The position numbers were made by a program, and so were the translations under genes. 39,864 nucleotides of DNA from Lysobacterales bacterium. Lineage in GTDB: Bacteria > Pseudomonadota > Gammaproteobacteria > Xanthomonadales > SZUA-38. Under the pieces are notes generated by a model. The model was not told the DNA's origin and ran no database searches. It saw nothing but the letters and a program-made list of their open reading frames with translations. Positions within the stretch are counted from its first letter, which is position 1. Each line of letters begins with the position of its first letter. This document shows positions 16,795 to 25,286 of the stretch, one piece after another. Location: contig JASJDM010000061.1 in the NCBI GenBank assembly GCA_030065125.1, positions 1 to 39,864 on the forward strand. The letters are read 5' to 3'.

Positions 16795-17364
16795 ATGAGC
16801 GACGAAGAGACACTCACCAGCACCACCCAACTACTGTCGCGTTACCGCGCCGGTGAAGAAAGCGCGGCCAACGGGTTGTTTGAACGGTACATGCCGATCC
16901 TGCGCCGCTGGGCTCGGGGCCGGCTTCCGGCCTATGGGCGCGATTTATCCGAAACTGAAGATCTACTGCAGCTCACGTTTCTGCGAGCGCTCAAGCGCCT
17001 GGACAAATTCGAATCGGAGCGGCCGGGTAGTTTTCTCGCCTATCTCCGAGCCATCTTGCTTAACCTGGTGCGCGAGGAGCTGCGGCGAAACGCCCGGCGC
17101 CCCAGCACAGTTTCCATGATCGAGTCTCTGCCCGGCCAGCAGATCTCCCAGGTGGAACAGACCATCGGGCGTGAACGGCTGGAGGTTTACGAAAAGGCGC
17201 TCAGCCAACTGTCGGAAGTGAAGCGAAACGCGGTCATCATGCGGGTCGAATTTGGCATGACTTTTCCAGAAATCGCCAGGGAGCTCGAGCGGCCCTCTGC
17301 CAATGCCACGCGAATGATGATCAGCCGGGCACTGGATGAACTGGCCGCCCTGATCGAGTCATGA
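16795..17364 (+). CDS. ECF-type RNA polymerase sigma factor, kinase-linked
   Basis: 189 residues from ATG 16795; an upstream TTG would only add an unlikely leader. Sigma region 2 (about 20-105) includes the core-binding/-10 segment SETEDLLQLTFLRALKRL. Region 4 (about 130-187) carries the helix-turn-helix (EIARELERPSANATRMMISRAL). There is no anti-sigma gene. Instead the stop overlaps the Ser/Thr kinase start by four bases (ATGA), an arrangement known for kinase-controlled ECF factors. Ser52 and Thr54 lie at the start of the region 2.2 motif and could be phosphorylation sites, but the acidic residues of that motif are present, unlike EcfP-type factors. Activation by phosphorylation is therefore only a hypothesis. 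Confidence 0.9.
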   Translation: MSDEETLTSTTQLLSRYRAGEESAANGLFERYMPILRRWARGRLPAYGRDLSETEDLLQLTFLRALKRLDKFESERPGSFLAYLRAILLNLVREELRRNARRPSTVSMIESLPGQQISQVEQTIGRERLEVYEKALSQLSEVKRNAVIMRVEFGMTFPEIARELERPSANATRMMISRALDELAALIES

Positions 17365-19679
17365 CCAGTCCCACAAAACCCAAAGATCCGGGCGAACCCA
17401 GCGACGTCGCCCAGCAGATCGCGGATCAGTCCGAGCCGGACTGGGAGTCCGCCTCGGACACCACCGATAACCTGGACGGCATGCGCCTGATCAGCGATAT
17501 CGCTAATAGTTTCCGATCAAGAGAAAAGACGGACTCGACAGAGCCAGCACTGTTCGAATGGCGCCACCTGGAGGTGCGGGAGGCCATCGGCGCCGGCGCC
17601 TTTGGCGAGGTCTACCGGGCCTACGACCCCGTCCTCAAACGAGAGGTGGCTCTCAAGATTGAACACGAGCGTGAGGACCGGGCCAGCAACCCGGAGATGG
17701 TCATTGCCGAGGCCCGCAGCATGGCTCGCACCCGCCACCCCAACATCCTGGCGGTGCACGGCGCCGACGTGATGGACGGCCGGGTCGGCATCTGGAGCGA
17801 TCTGCTGCCGGGCCACACCCTGGCGGCGGCGCTCAAGGCACGGGGCCAGCTTCCGGTCACCGAATCCATTGAACTGGCGCTGCCCATCGCCCAGGCGCTG
17901 GCACTGATTCACCGGCGTGGCATCGTCCACGGCGACGTCAAACCGGCCAACATCATGATGCAGCCCGATGGCACCCCGGTGTTGATGGATTTTGGGGCTG
18001 CGCGGGAAGAGGGCCGCTGGCTGGCGGTGACGTTGGGTTCACCGCGCTTCATGGCGCCGGAACTGTTTGACGACCGGCCCACCACATCGGCCAGCGACCT
18101 TTTCTCCTTCGGCGTTGTGCTCTACCGCTGTCTGTCCGGACGCTATCCCTGGAAGGCGGAATCGGTGGAATCGCTGGAGAAGGTTTACCGCCACGGTGAG
18201 CCGCCATCCATGGACAGAATTTCCCGAGGCTTCCGCGCACTCATCGTGGACCTCCTGAAACTCGACCCGGACCAGAGACCCAGCGCCGGTGAGCTGGTGG
18301 ACCGGCTGGAATACCTGCGCACGGCGCCCCAGAGACGCCGGCGACGCACCGCGGTTTGGGCCGTTATCGGCTCTTTGACGGTGGGCCTGTTGGCGGCAAT
18401 CACAGCATTCCGGGCCGAGCAGCGCGCTGTCGAGGCCGCGACGAGCGCACTCGAGGCTGAGCAGAATGCCCTGACGCGTGAGCGGACGGTGCGGGAACTG
18501 GTGGTTGGCGCGCTGCAGGCGGCGGATCCGGAACGCACATCGGGCCCCACCTCGATCAAAGTGGTCTACGACCACATCGCCAAAAACATGGACGAAGACT
18601 TACAGGACCAACCACCGGCACTGGCGGAAATGCGGCTCATGGTGGGCCATGGCCTGGGCCGATTGGGAGAGCGCGAGCGCGGCCTGGCCATCCTGGAGAG
18701 GGCACTGGTGGACCTGGAGCCCACCTCACAACGTCATGCCAAGTGGCGCAGCCAGGCCTGGATGAAGATTGCTAATCTGCGTATCGAATTGAAAAACCTG
18801 GACGGTGCCGAGGAGGCAGTGAGGGCAGCCATTGAAGAAAGCGACCAACGGACCGACTCGGACGGCCCCCGGGAGAGATTGGTCGCCCGCAACAGCCTGA
18901 TGGAGTTGCTGGGTGAACAGGGTCGCTGGAAGGAACAGCTGGAAACCCAACTGGCCCTGCTGGCCGACCGCGAGGCACTCCACGGTGACAACAGCCTGCG
19001 CACCGCGGTGGACCACCACAACCTGTCCAACATTTATGCCCGGTTCGGCAGATTTCCGGAGGCTCTGGATCACGAACTGCGGGCGGCGGAATTGCTGCGC
19101 GAACACGGGAACGGAGAATCACTGAGGATGGGTTTTGTTTACCTGGCCCTGTGTTCTATCTACACTGATCTGGAGAATTTTTCTGAAGCCCGCCGCGCCC
19201 TGGAGCAGGCGAAGGCTATCTACGATGCCGCTCTGCCGCCAGGGCATCCCTCATTCTTGACAGTTGAAAGCGAGCAGGCTCGCCTGTGGCGTTTCGCAAA
19301 GAACTACGATGATGCAGAGCGCCTGCTGTTGAAGCACGCCAGGCTGAGTGCGCCAGAGGAGAGGTACCATCAGGTTAAAGCCCAGATCAGCATAATCAGA
19401 ATGCGGCTGGATCAGCAGCGGTGGGAAGAAGCATTGACCCTGCTGGATCAGTTTATCGAAACAATGCCAGCCCGTCTGCTGCCGACCAAACCGTACTACC
19501 TGGCGGGCAGGGACTATGCCGCGGCGCGAATGGGCGATCTGCCGCCGGCGGAAGCTCTCGCTGCGATCGACGAGGCCATCGCCGCTTTCGAGGCCCGGGG
19601 CATTGATGGCACCGAGTCCCATTTAAATCTGCAGTCCTGGCGCCGCGCCCTGGAGAAATTGAGCGAAACTGACGCCTGA
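17361..19679 (+). CDS. Transmembrane Ser/Thr protein kinase with C-terminal helical (TPR-like) repeats
   Basis: 772 residues. The kinase domain spans about 70-320: Gly-rich loop GAGAFGEVY (77-85), Lys99 in VALK, catalytic H-G-D192 with VKPAN, D210-F-G, and APE in the activation segment (MAPELF). All key catalytic residues are present. The HGD variant of HRD is frequent in bacterial kinases; lack of the Arg suggests activity without activation-loop phosphorylation. An Arg cluster precedes a single membrane segment at about 331-350. The remaining 420 residues are helical TPR-like repeats, predicted outside the cytoplasm as a possible sensor. The start overlaps the sigma gene by ATGA. It probably controls that sigma factor in response to an envelope signal. 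Confidence 0.93.
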   Translation: MTSPTKPKDPGEPSDVAQQIADQSEPDWESASDTTDNLDGMRLISDIANSFRSREKTDSTEPALFEWRHLEVREAIGAGAFGEVYRAYDPVLKREVALKIEHEREDRASNPEMVIAEARSMARTRHPNILAVHGADVMDGRVGIWSDLLPGHTLAAALKARGQLPVTESIELALPIAQALALIHRRGIVHGDVKPANIMMQPDGTPVLMDFGAAREEGRWLAVTLGSPRFMAPELFDDRPTTSASDLFSFGVVLYRCLSGRYPWKAESVESLEKVYRHGEPPSMDRISRGFRALIVDLLKLDPDQRPSAGELVDRLEYLRTAPQRRRRRTAVWAVIGSLTVGLLAAITAFRAEQRAVEAATSALEAEQNALTRERTVRELVVGALQAADPERTSGPTSIKVVYDHIAKNMDEDLQDQPPALAEMRLMVGHGLGRLGERERGLAILERALVDLEPTSQRHAKWRSQAWMKIANLRIELKNLDGAEEAVRAAIEESDQRTDSDGPRERLVARNSLMELLGEQGRWKEQLETQLALLADREALHGDNSLRTAVDHHNLSNIYARFGRFPEALDHELRAAELLREHGNGESLRMGFVYLALCSIYTDLENFSEARRALEQAKAIYDAALPPGHPSFLTVESEQARLWRFAKNYDDAERLLLKHARLSAPEERYHQVKAQISIIRMRLDQQRWEEALTLLDQFIETMPARLLPTKPYYLAGRDYAAARMGDLPPAEALAAIDEAIAAFEARGIDGTESHLNLQSWRRALEKLSETDA

Positions 19680-19748
19680 ATGGTTCAAAGTATCTGACGC
19701 CAAAGTGTCCAGATCAACCACCACTAACTCTCAACAAGGTCCATTGCC

Positions 19749-20174
19749 ATGCGTGTGATGTTCTACTCCCTATACTGTTTGTTCCTTGCCATGAACACGA
19801 CTGCGATCGCGGAAGATTTCGCGGAACCCGAAGCCGCCGTGCAGGCGTACATCACTGCCGTCGGCACCGGCTCGGGAGCCCACATTCGTCGCGCGTTCGC
19901 CGACAATGCTGAAATCCAGTACTACAATCAGAACGAGCAGTACCAGTTCTTCACCCGGGACGCCTTTGCCGAGGTGGTGGACACCGGCAATGAATGGGAC
20001 GCCCGGATCGGGATTACCAATATGCTCAAAACCGGCAAAGCCGCCAACGCCACCGTCGAGTTCACCTGGGGCGAGAACGGCGAGCATGGGTATATCGATT
20101 ATCTCAACCTGGTCCATGCCGACGGCAGCTGGCGCATCACCAACAAGGTCGCCCAGTACATCAAGCGAGACTGA
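19749..20174 (+). CDS. Exported small protein, NTF2/SnoaL-like (putative lumazine-binding family)
   Basis: 141 residues with a signal peptide (about 1-22, ending TAIA). The mature part matches the NTF2-like cone fold of the putative lumazine-binding family. It begins AVQAYITAVGTG, contains IRRAFADNAEIQYY and FTRDAFAEVV, and ends DGSWRITNKVAQYI. It lacks obvious catalytic residues, and its ligand is unknown. It follows the kinase gene by 69 bases on the same strand and may share its transcript. AAGGT lies upstream of the ATG; a second ATG at 19758 is possible. Confidence 0.8.
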   Translation: MRVMFYSLYCLFLAMNTTAIAEDFAEPEAAVQAYITAVGTGSGAHIRRAFADNAEIQYYNQNEQYQFFTRDAFAEVVDTGNEWDARIGITNMLKTGKAANATVEFTWGENGEHGYIDYLNLVHADGSWRITNKVAQYIKRD

Positions 20175-20516
20175 GCGGGGGATTCATTTCAGCGGCAGGT
20201 GAACAGGCTCAAGCAATGAATGGGTAGGGCTGCCTGACTCAGTCCCGTTACTCCGATCCCAGAAATCGAGGCGCCAATCCCCGGGGTTATGCGTTTCCAG
20301 GCCTCCCGGGAATTATCTATTGCGACAACCCCGTCAAGGAGGCAGTGGTTTGACTGCGTCATCGGGAAGATGCGAGGGATGAGCGCGCCCCCACAAACCC
20401 CTTCAGTTGCATGATGTTCCATCGAAGGGTCAGGGCACCATGTTTCCACGTTGATAACATCCCAAAGCCAGCACTGATCGCACGCGCGGTAGCGGTTTTC
20501 GGTCGCCGTGCCGGCT
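20175..20516. other. Intergenic region, no gene seen
   Basis: 342 bases between convergent genes. Open frames here are short, lack ribosome sites and have no recognisable composition. No terminator with a T-tract was found. A CCCAGAAATCGAGG segment near 20260 resembles the CCAGAAATC repeat upstream of the ECF sigma gene, without clear meaning. Confidence 0.4.
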
Positions 20517-20798
20517 CTACCGTGCGGATTCGCCGGCTTCGAAGCCCGAAGCAAAAATTCCTTGGCCGGACGCCTCTTTTCGCAGGCGGGCGCCCAGCGT
20601 CGCCTCGAAACCGGGACCGGTCAGGACACCGCTCGAGATTGCCTGCCCAACTGTCACAGTAATCGAACGCCCCGGTGAGGTCGCTCTGGACGTACTCGCC
20701 ACCGCTGGGCGCGCGAGCTCCAAAGTCCCATTCGGGTTGCCTGCTGGCTCCACGGGTGCCGCAGCGATCAGCGCCAGCGTCAATACGACGAACCTCAT
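20517..20798 (-). CDS. Small Gly-rich exported protein with C-terminal GFE motif (pair A, small)
   Basis: 93 residues from the ATG at 20798, which overlaps the upstream stop by one base (TGATG), showing translational coupling to the large exported protein. The signal peptide is MRFVVLTLALIAAAPVEPA. The short mature part has the family pattern seen at 28019 and 39420, although more diverged (TVTVGQAISSG, GPGFEATLG). It ends QGIFASGFEAGESAR, the shared terminal motif. Function unknown. A frame extending to 20828 exists but would overlap the large gene and lacks a better start. Confidence 0.78.
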   Translation of the reverse strand: MRFVVLTLALIAAAPVEPAGNPNGTLELARPAVASTSRATSPGRSITVTVGQAISSGVLTGPGFEATLGARLRKEASGQGIFASGFEAGESAR

Positions 20799-22858
20799 CA
20801 CGGCTCCCTGCAGGTACGGGATCCGCATCGCACGAGCTCGATGCCCTGACTGGCTCGCCCGGTGGCAATGACTGGATAGCCGAGATGGTCAATGGCAATG
20901 GCGCTGTCGCCGCTGAACAGCCTGCTGACTACAGTCAGACCTTCGCGTCTACCGGTGCTGCAGGCGGGGTCCGAGCATATCCACATGGTGTCGTCGGCAA
21001 CGATGATCGGGAGGCCATTGGACGCGCTGACGCCGGCCGGGGGGGCTTGGCCAAAGACGGAGGTGCTGGAACTGGTCGGATTGACCGTGATCAAGGACGC
21101 AGAACACGAGTCGTTGCCGCAGGACGCTACGAAGATGGCGCCTGAGTCATCCTGAAACGCCATCGTCGGCCTGCCGCCCACGAGAAAGATGTCGGATTCC
21201 ATACCGACGTTGCCGTCAGAAGCGATTGTTCTCGGGCTTGAGGAACAGGATCCGAATGCCGAACACCGCACGTACTTCAGATCGCCCTGAGTCGCGTCGT
21301 AGTAGCTGATCAGCGGATCGGTGTTCTTTGTCACCATGGAAAGGTGACTGCCGACATCTCCATCGCTGTCCGGAACCTGGATGCTCTCGATGGCGCTGCA
21401 GTCCATGGTGTCGCAAAACGCGACCTTGAGATCCAGCAGTGAGGCATCGTAGTAGGCGAGGATCGGATAGCCCTCCTGCCGGGGGCCGACGTCAGATCCG
21501 AACCCGATCGAGACGTAGTGCCCCACGACATTGCCGCTATCCACCGTGTTGATGGTCTCGTCGGACCCGGCGCAGGCAAAGTCGTTGCAGACGGCGAGTT
21601 TCAGTGATTGGTCGTCGGCGTCGTGGTAACCGATTACAGGCTGTCCGAAGCCGTTGATCGCGATCGATGTGAAGGCAGGACCGCTACCGACAGCCGGATC
21701 CACGATCGAGGTGGTGCTCGACTGGCAGATGGGGTCCTCGCAGTGGGTCACGAGCAAGTGCCCGTTGTCGATGTCGACATAACTCATAATGGGAAAGCCG
21801 TCGACGCCGATCGCCATGTCGAGCCCGAATCCGATGTCATCCGAGCCCTGGTCGTACGCGGTCGAGGTGTAGTTCGGCCGAGGGATGATATCGATCCCTG
21901 GCGGTAGCGTGCAAACCACTGTCCCTCTATCGTCCACACCGGTCGACAGTTGGCCGCTCGAGCACACCTCGTCGCTCAGAGCGAAATCGCTGCCGGAATA
22001 GGTCGTGTCCTCGTCCGTGGCGCAGATGACCACGCCATTCTCATCGAAGCCGCGGACGACCTGCCCCACGGCGCAGGACTGATCGCTTGTTGCGAAGTCA
22101 GTGCCGGAGTAGGTCGTATCCTCGTCCTTGGCGCAGATGACCACGCCATTCTGATCGATGCCGCGGACGACCTGCCCCACGGTGCAGGCCTGATCGCTTG
22201 TTGCGAAGTCTGTGCCGGAATAGGTCGTGTCCTCGTCCTTGGCGCAGATGACCTTGCCATTCTGATCGAAGCCGCGGACGACCTGCCCCACGGTGCAGGC
22301 CTGATTGCTTGTTGCGAAGTCGGTGCCGGAGTAAGTCGTATCGTCGTCAACGTCGCAGGTCACGGAACCATCCTGACCGATGCTGCGGATCGCCTGACCC
22401 ACCGAGCAAGCGCCATCGACTCGCGCCTGCACTTCGCTGGGGTTGATCTGCTCAGCACCGATCGCCCCGGGTAGAACGGAAACAGCGCCAAGGGCGTATG
22501 GCGACGCGGTGAGCTTGGTGCGAGGGGTCAGCGGCACAAATTCTCCTGAGCCGGCTGGCCGGACGGCGATCTCAATCCAGTACTGCTCCCCCATCTCGAA
22601 TGGTGCCGTGGTGTAGTCGAGTTCGATGTAGAAAAATCCGTCGGTGACGGCGACCCCGTTGTGTGTGACGACATCGATTGCCTGGCCTTCGGTAGCCACG
22701 TTGAACAGCGACGCTTCGATGTCGTAGCTGCCGCTGGCGGGGGCGGAGCCCTCGCGAAGCTCGCCCTGGATCGAGAAGACGGATTCCACGGGCGCGGCAT
22801 CGACGTTGCCGGCCAGCACGAGCAGGGCAGCCGTCCAGCAGAGTAGGCGTTGGGACAT
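20798..22858 (-). CDS. Large exported protein with QG-L domain, 37-residue repeats and seven Cys-paired blades (pair A, large)
   Basis: 686 residues from the ATG at 22858, which has GGAGGA five bases upstream; longer starts would bury that site. The signal peptide ends at about GNVDA. The N-terminal domain (VFSIQGELREG to LTASPYALGA) is the same as in the genes at 28370 and 37546. Next come three near-identical 37-residue Asp-rich repeats with flanking degenerate copies, each with two Cys. The C-terminal half has seven segments with a G-x-P-[I/V]-x-[S/A]-Y-x-D type core and a paired-Cys end (CEDPIC, CNDFAC, CDTMDC, CSAFGSC, CGNDSC, CSDPAC, CGSRTC), suggesting a seven-bladed propeller with disulfides. 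Secreted or surface located; role unknown. Confidence 0.87.
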   Translation of the reverse strand: MSQRLLCWTAALLVLAGNVDAAPVESVFSIQGELREGSAPASGSYDIEASLFNVATEGQAIDVVTHNGVAVTDGFFYIELDYTTAPFEMGEQYWIEIAVRPAGSGEFVPLTPRTKLTASPYALGAVSVLPGAIGAEQINPSEVQARVDGACSVGQAIRSIGQDGSVTCDVDDDTTYSGTDFATSNQACTVGQVVRGFDQNGKVICAKDEDTTYSGTDFATSDQACTVGQVVRGIDQNGVVICAKDEDTTYSGTDFATSDQSCAVGQVVRGFDENGVVICATDEDTTYSGSDFALSDEVCSSGQLSTGVDDRGTVVCTLPPGIDIIPRPNYTSTAYDQGSDDIGFGLDMAIGVDGFPIMSYVDIDNGHLLVTHCEDPICQSSTTSIVDPAVGSGPAFTSIAINGFGQPVIGYHDADDQSLKLAVCNDFACAGSDETINTVDSGNVVGHYVSIGFGSDVGPRQEGYPILAYYDASLLDLKVAFCDTMDCSAIESIQVPDSDGDVGSHLSMVTKNTDPLISYYDATQGDLKYVRCSAFGSCSSSPRTIASDGNVGMESDIFLVGGRPTMAFQDDSGAIFVASCGNDSCSASLITVNPTSSSTSVFGQAPPAGVSASNGLPIIVADDTMWICSDPACSTGRREGLTVVSRLFSGDSAIAIDHLGYPVIATGRASQGIELVRCGSRTCREP
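22016..22348 (-). repeat. 111-bp coding tandem repeat (37 residues, three close copies)
   Basis: Three consecutive 111-bp units encode an Asp-rich start (DEDTTYSGTDFATSDQ), then a CxVGQVVRG segment and xNGxVICA. Each unit has one Cys pair. Degenerate units flank both sides (towards 22440 and 21905). High DNA identity indicates recent expansion or homogenisation. The acidic stretch may bind calcium (inference). Confidence 0.88.
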
Positions 22859-23010
22859 AAGATCCTCCATTTTGACCCTCGAAACGGCTGCGACAGCGCG
22901 CAGCCAGAGACTCATGGTTCGTCATCCAGTTCTATGCGAGAAACGTGCTGGGATCTGGACATCAACGGAGCCACCGGCCCAACGAGGCAGCGACTGGAAC
23001 CACCCTCCCG

Positions 23011-23369
23011 CGGGCCTTACGCGGGCCGTACGCGGGCCGTACGGGACAGGCAACAACGGGCCGGGCCGTACGGGACAGGCAACGCAATAGTACGGGACAT
23101 ATATGGACGCCTCCCCGTGATCAAGGCCTGCGGTTCGACGGAGGACGGGCCGTACGGGACAGGCAACAAAGGGCGGGCCTTACGGCGGGCCTTACGGGAC
23201 AGGCAACGCAATAGTACGGGACATATATGGACGCCTCCCCGTGATCAAGGCCTGCGGTTCGACGGAGAGAGAGGTCATCTGACATATATTCGGGGAACGG
23301 CCGTACGGGACGGCCGTACGGGACAGGCAACAAATAGAAGGCCGTACGGGACAGGCAACAAATAGAAAG
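23011..23369. repeat. REP-type array with six copies of ACGGGACAGGCAAC
   Basis: The core ACGGGACAGGCAAC occurs at 23041, 23070, 23154, 23194, 23318 and 23346, usually preceded by GGCCGT, which creates a CCGTACGG palindrome. Spacing is irregular. The array ends about 90 bases before a RAYT gene, the typical neighbourhood of the REP/BIME elements those enzymes act on. Between it and the exported-protein gene (22859-23010) nothing else was recognised. Confidence 0.85.
23069..23267. repeat. 124-bp tandem duplication inside the REP array
   Basis: A 75-base block is identical at 23069-23143 and 23193-23267 (offset 124). It spans a REP core, AATAGTACGGGACATATATGG, and a unique-looking stretch ending CGGTTCGACGGAG. 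The non-core part lacks the REP motif, so this is a duplication of a compound unit and not chance similarity between REPs. Confidence 0.9.
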
Positions 23370-23455
23370 AATCCTACTGAGTTGGTTGCTGTTCTCTGTT
23401 GGCTGCGCCCGGCGCCTTGGGCATCGTGATCAAACGCAAAGCCAGGAACCAGCCC

Positions 23456-24403
23456 ATGACCATCGCAAGGAAGCGCCAGGTCCATCCGGAAATCACCCCT
23501 TACTACCACGTCGTGAGTCGCTGCGTGCGGCGTGCCTTTCTGTGCGGTGCTGATGGAGATCGCTGCTTTGAGCACCGGCGCCAATGGATCGTTGGTCGAC
23601 TCAACCTGCTGGCTCAGGTTTTTGCCATCGACATTTTGGCCTACGCCGTCATGTCCAATCATTTTCACCTGGTTCTTCGGTTGGCCCCGCACCGCTCCGC
23701 GTCCTGGTCTGATGACGAGGTCATCGAGCGCTGGTCTGCGGTGTATGGCATTCCTGCCCTGGTTCATGCATCACAAGACACCGATGCCCCGGCGGCCGTG
23801 AATGAAGCGGCTGCTGACATGATTGAGGTCCGACGACAGCGGCTGGGGAGCCTCAGCTGGTTCATGAAATGCCTGAACGAATCCATTGCCCGCCGGGCGA
23901 ACCGGGAAGACGGCTGTACCGGGGCGTTCTGGGAAGGGCGGTTCAAGAGCCAGGCCCTGTTGGATGAAAAGGCACTGCTGGCCTGTATGGCTTATGTCGA
24001 TTTGAATCCGATCCGGGCCGGCATGGCACGCACACCGGAGTATTCAGAATTTACCAGCGTGCAGCAGCGAATCCGGGGAAAGACAGATGTTCCTCTGGTT
24101 GGGTTCAGCGGAGAGCATGACGAAGACCCGATACCCATAAGACTTCCCGAATATCTGGCCCTGGTTGAATGGACGGGGAAAATGACCGTACCGGGAAAAC
24201 GCAGCCAGATTCCCGGAGACACGCCACCCATCCTGAAACGGCTGGGCTTCGACGGCCCGGCCTGGATTAAGTCGATGAAGTTGTTCCGGAGAACGGAACT
24301 GCGTGCCCTGGGGCCAACGCAGCGGATGAAAGAGCTGGCCAGAGCCTTGTCCAGGCGTTGGTTTCGGGGGGAGGGTGAGTGTCGAGTGGTGTTTGGTGGT
24401 TAG
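23456..24403 (+). CDS. REP-associated tyrosine transposase (RAYT, Y1 family)
   Basis: 315 residues from the ATG at 23456; a TTG at 23399 would add 19 residues. It belongs to the Y1/IS200-like transposase fold used by RAYTs: YHVVSRCVRRAFL near the start, and the HUH metal site in SNHFHLVL. The central WFMKCLNESIARRANR helix, likely holding the active site region, leads to GAFWEGRFKSQALLDE and CMAYVDLNPIRAGM, both characteristic of this subgroup. It has no flanking inverted repeats of its own. RAYTs are thought to be domesticated single-copy enzymes that move or maintain REP elements; the REP array immediately upstream fits that. No frameshift, so it is probably functional. Confidence 0.93.
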   Translation: MTIARKRQVHPEITPYYHVVSRCVRRAFLCGADGDRCFEHRRQWIVGRLNLLAQVFAIDILAYAVMSNHFHLVLRLAPHRSASWSDDEVIERWSAVYGIPALVHASQDTDAPAAVNEAAADMIEVRRQRLGSLSWFMKCLNESIARRANREDGCTGAFWEGRFKSQALLDEKALLACMAYVDLNPIRAGMARTPEYSEFTSVQQRIRGKTDVPLVGFSGEHDEDPIPIRLPEYLALVEWTGKMTVPGKRSQIPGDTPPILKRLGFDGPAWIKSMKLFRRTELRALGPTQRMKELARALSRRWFRGEGECRVVFGG

Positions 24404-24615
24404 ATCAATTCGCACGGATTCCGAATTCGAGTTGGCGTGGACCGGCCGACCTGGTGTCTTCGCCTTCAGCGCAGTCTGCTGGCGCATCGCGACACCCAGT
24501 CCGGCTACGGCGGTAGTTCGCGCGTCCTGTAAAAAGTTCCCAGCGGAAAATCCCTATTCGGCTTGGACTGGCCCGCCCCCAGCTATCACAAAGACAGGTT
24601 CGCAAGTGAATTTTG

Positions 24616-25275
24616 ATGAACTGGAAAGCATGGATTCCACTACTGGGTGTTGCGCTTCTGGTGGCCGTGCCCGACACGGGCGCCGACACTCAGAAGCAAC
24701 GTGTCACCTCCAGGCCCGAAGCCACGGCTGACAAGCACCGCTACTACCGGCGACCCGTGTACCACCCCCCAGGCTACCGCATTGCCCGGCTGCCGCGGCG
24801 GCACGTCACTATTCACGTCCACAATCGGCCGTATTTTTATGACCATGGCGTCTTCTACCGCCCGTTTCACAGTGGCGGCTACGTCGTGGTGGGCGCACCC
24901 CTTGGCGCCCGCGTCCGGCACCTGCCGCCAGGCTATGTCAGCTTCTGGCTGGGAAGCCATCGCTACTTCTATGCCAATTTTACTTACTACCTGTGGGACG
25001 GCCCCAGCCGGCAGTACGTGGTGGTGGAGGCGCCCGAGCAAGCGGAATCCACTGTGGCCCGAGCTGATCAGATCTCGCCCGGGGAACTGTATGTCTATCC
25101 CCGTCAGGGTCAGTCGGAACAGCAGCGGGATCGGGACCGGTTCGAGTGCTACCAGTGGGCCGTCGACGAGACCGGATTCGACCCGGTGTCCCCGGAGGAC
25201 CGCTGGAACGAAGCCGCCGATTACCGCCGGGCCCTGACCGCCTGTCTTGAAGGGCGCGGCTACACGGTGAAGTAG
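24616..25275 (+). CDS. Exported DUF6515-like protein with glycine-zipper-family flanks
   Basis: 219 residues from the ATG at 24616 (a TTG precedes it directly). The signal peptide ends near DTGAD. The central region, rich in Tyr, His and Gly (RPYFYDHGVFYR, GYVSFWLGSHRYFYANFTYY), fits the DUF6515 family of exported proteins. The C-terminal part contains LYVYPRQGQSEQQ, DRFECYQWAV and TGFDP, then YRRALTACLEGRGYTVK. The same blocks occur in the next gene, where a glycine zipper lies between them; here that zipper is missing. Envelope located, function unknown. It is 11 bases from the next gene, so an operon. Confidence 0.85.
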   Translation: MNWKAWIPLLGVALLVAVPDTGADTQKQRVTSRPEATADKHRYYRRPVYHPPGYRIARLPRRHVTIHVHNRPYFYDHGVFYRPFHSGGYVVVGAPLGARVRHLPPGYVSFWLGSHRYFYANFTYYLWDGPSRQYVVVEAPEQAESTVARADQISPGELYVYPRQGQSEQQRDRDRFECYQWAVDETGFDPVSPEDRWNEAADYRRALTACLEGRGYTVK

Positions 25276-25286
25276 AGGAAACGACA

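Noticed and set aside
16599..16826. N-terminal extension of the SBBP protein to 16826
   Set aside because: It lacks a signal peptide, would bury the clear signal at 16598, and overlaps the ECF sigma gene.
21950..22474. Plus-strand ORF with internal repeats
   Set aside because: Its repeats are the complement of the 37-residue repeats in the minus-strand exported protein; no start signal.
23011..23369. CRISPR array
   Set aside because: Units are irregularly spaced, vary in length and flanks, contain a compound duplication, and no cas gene is present; a RAYT gene is adjacent.
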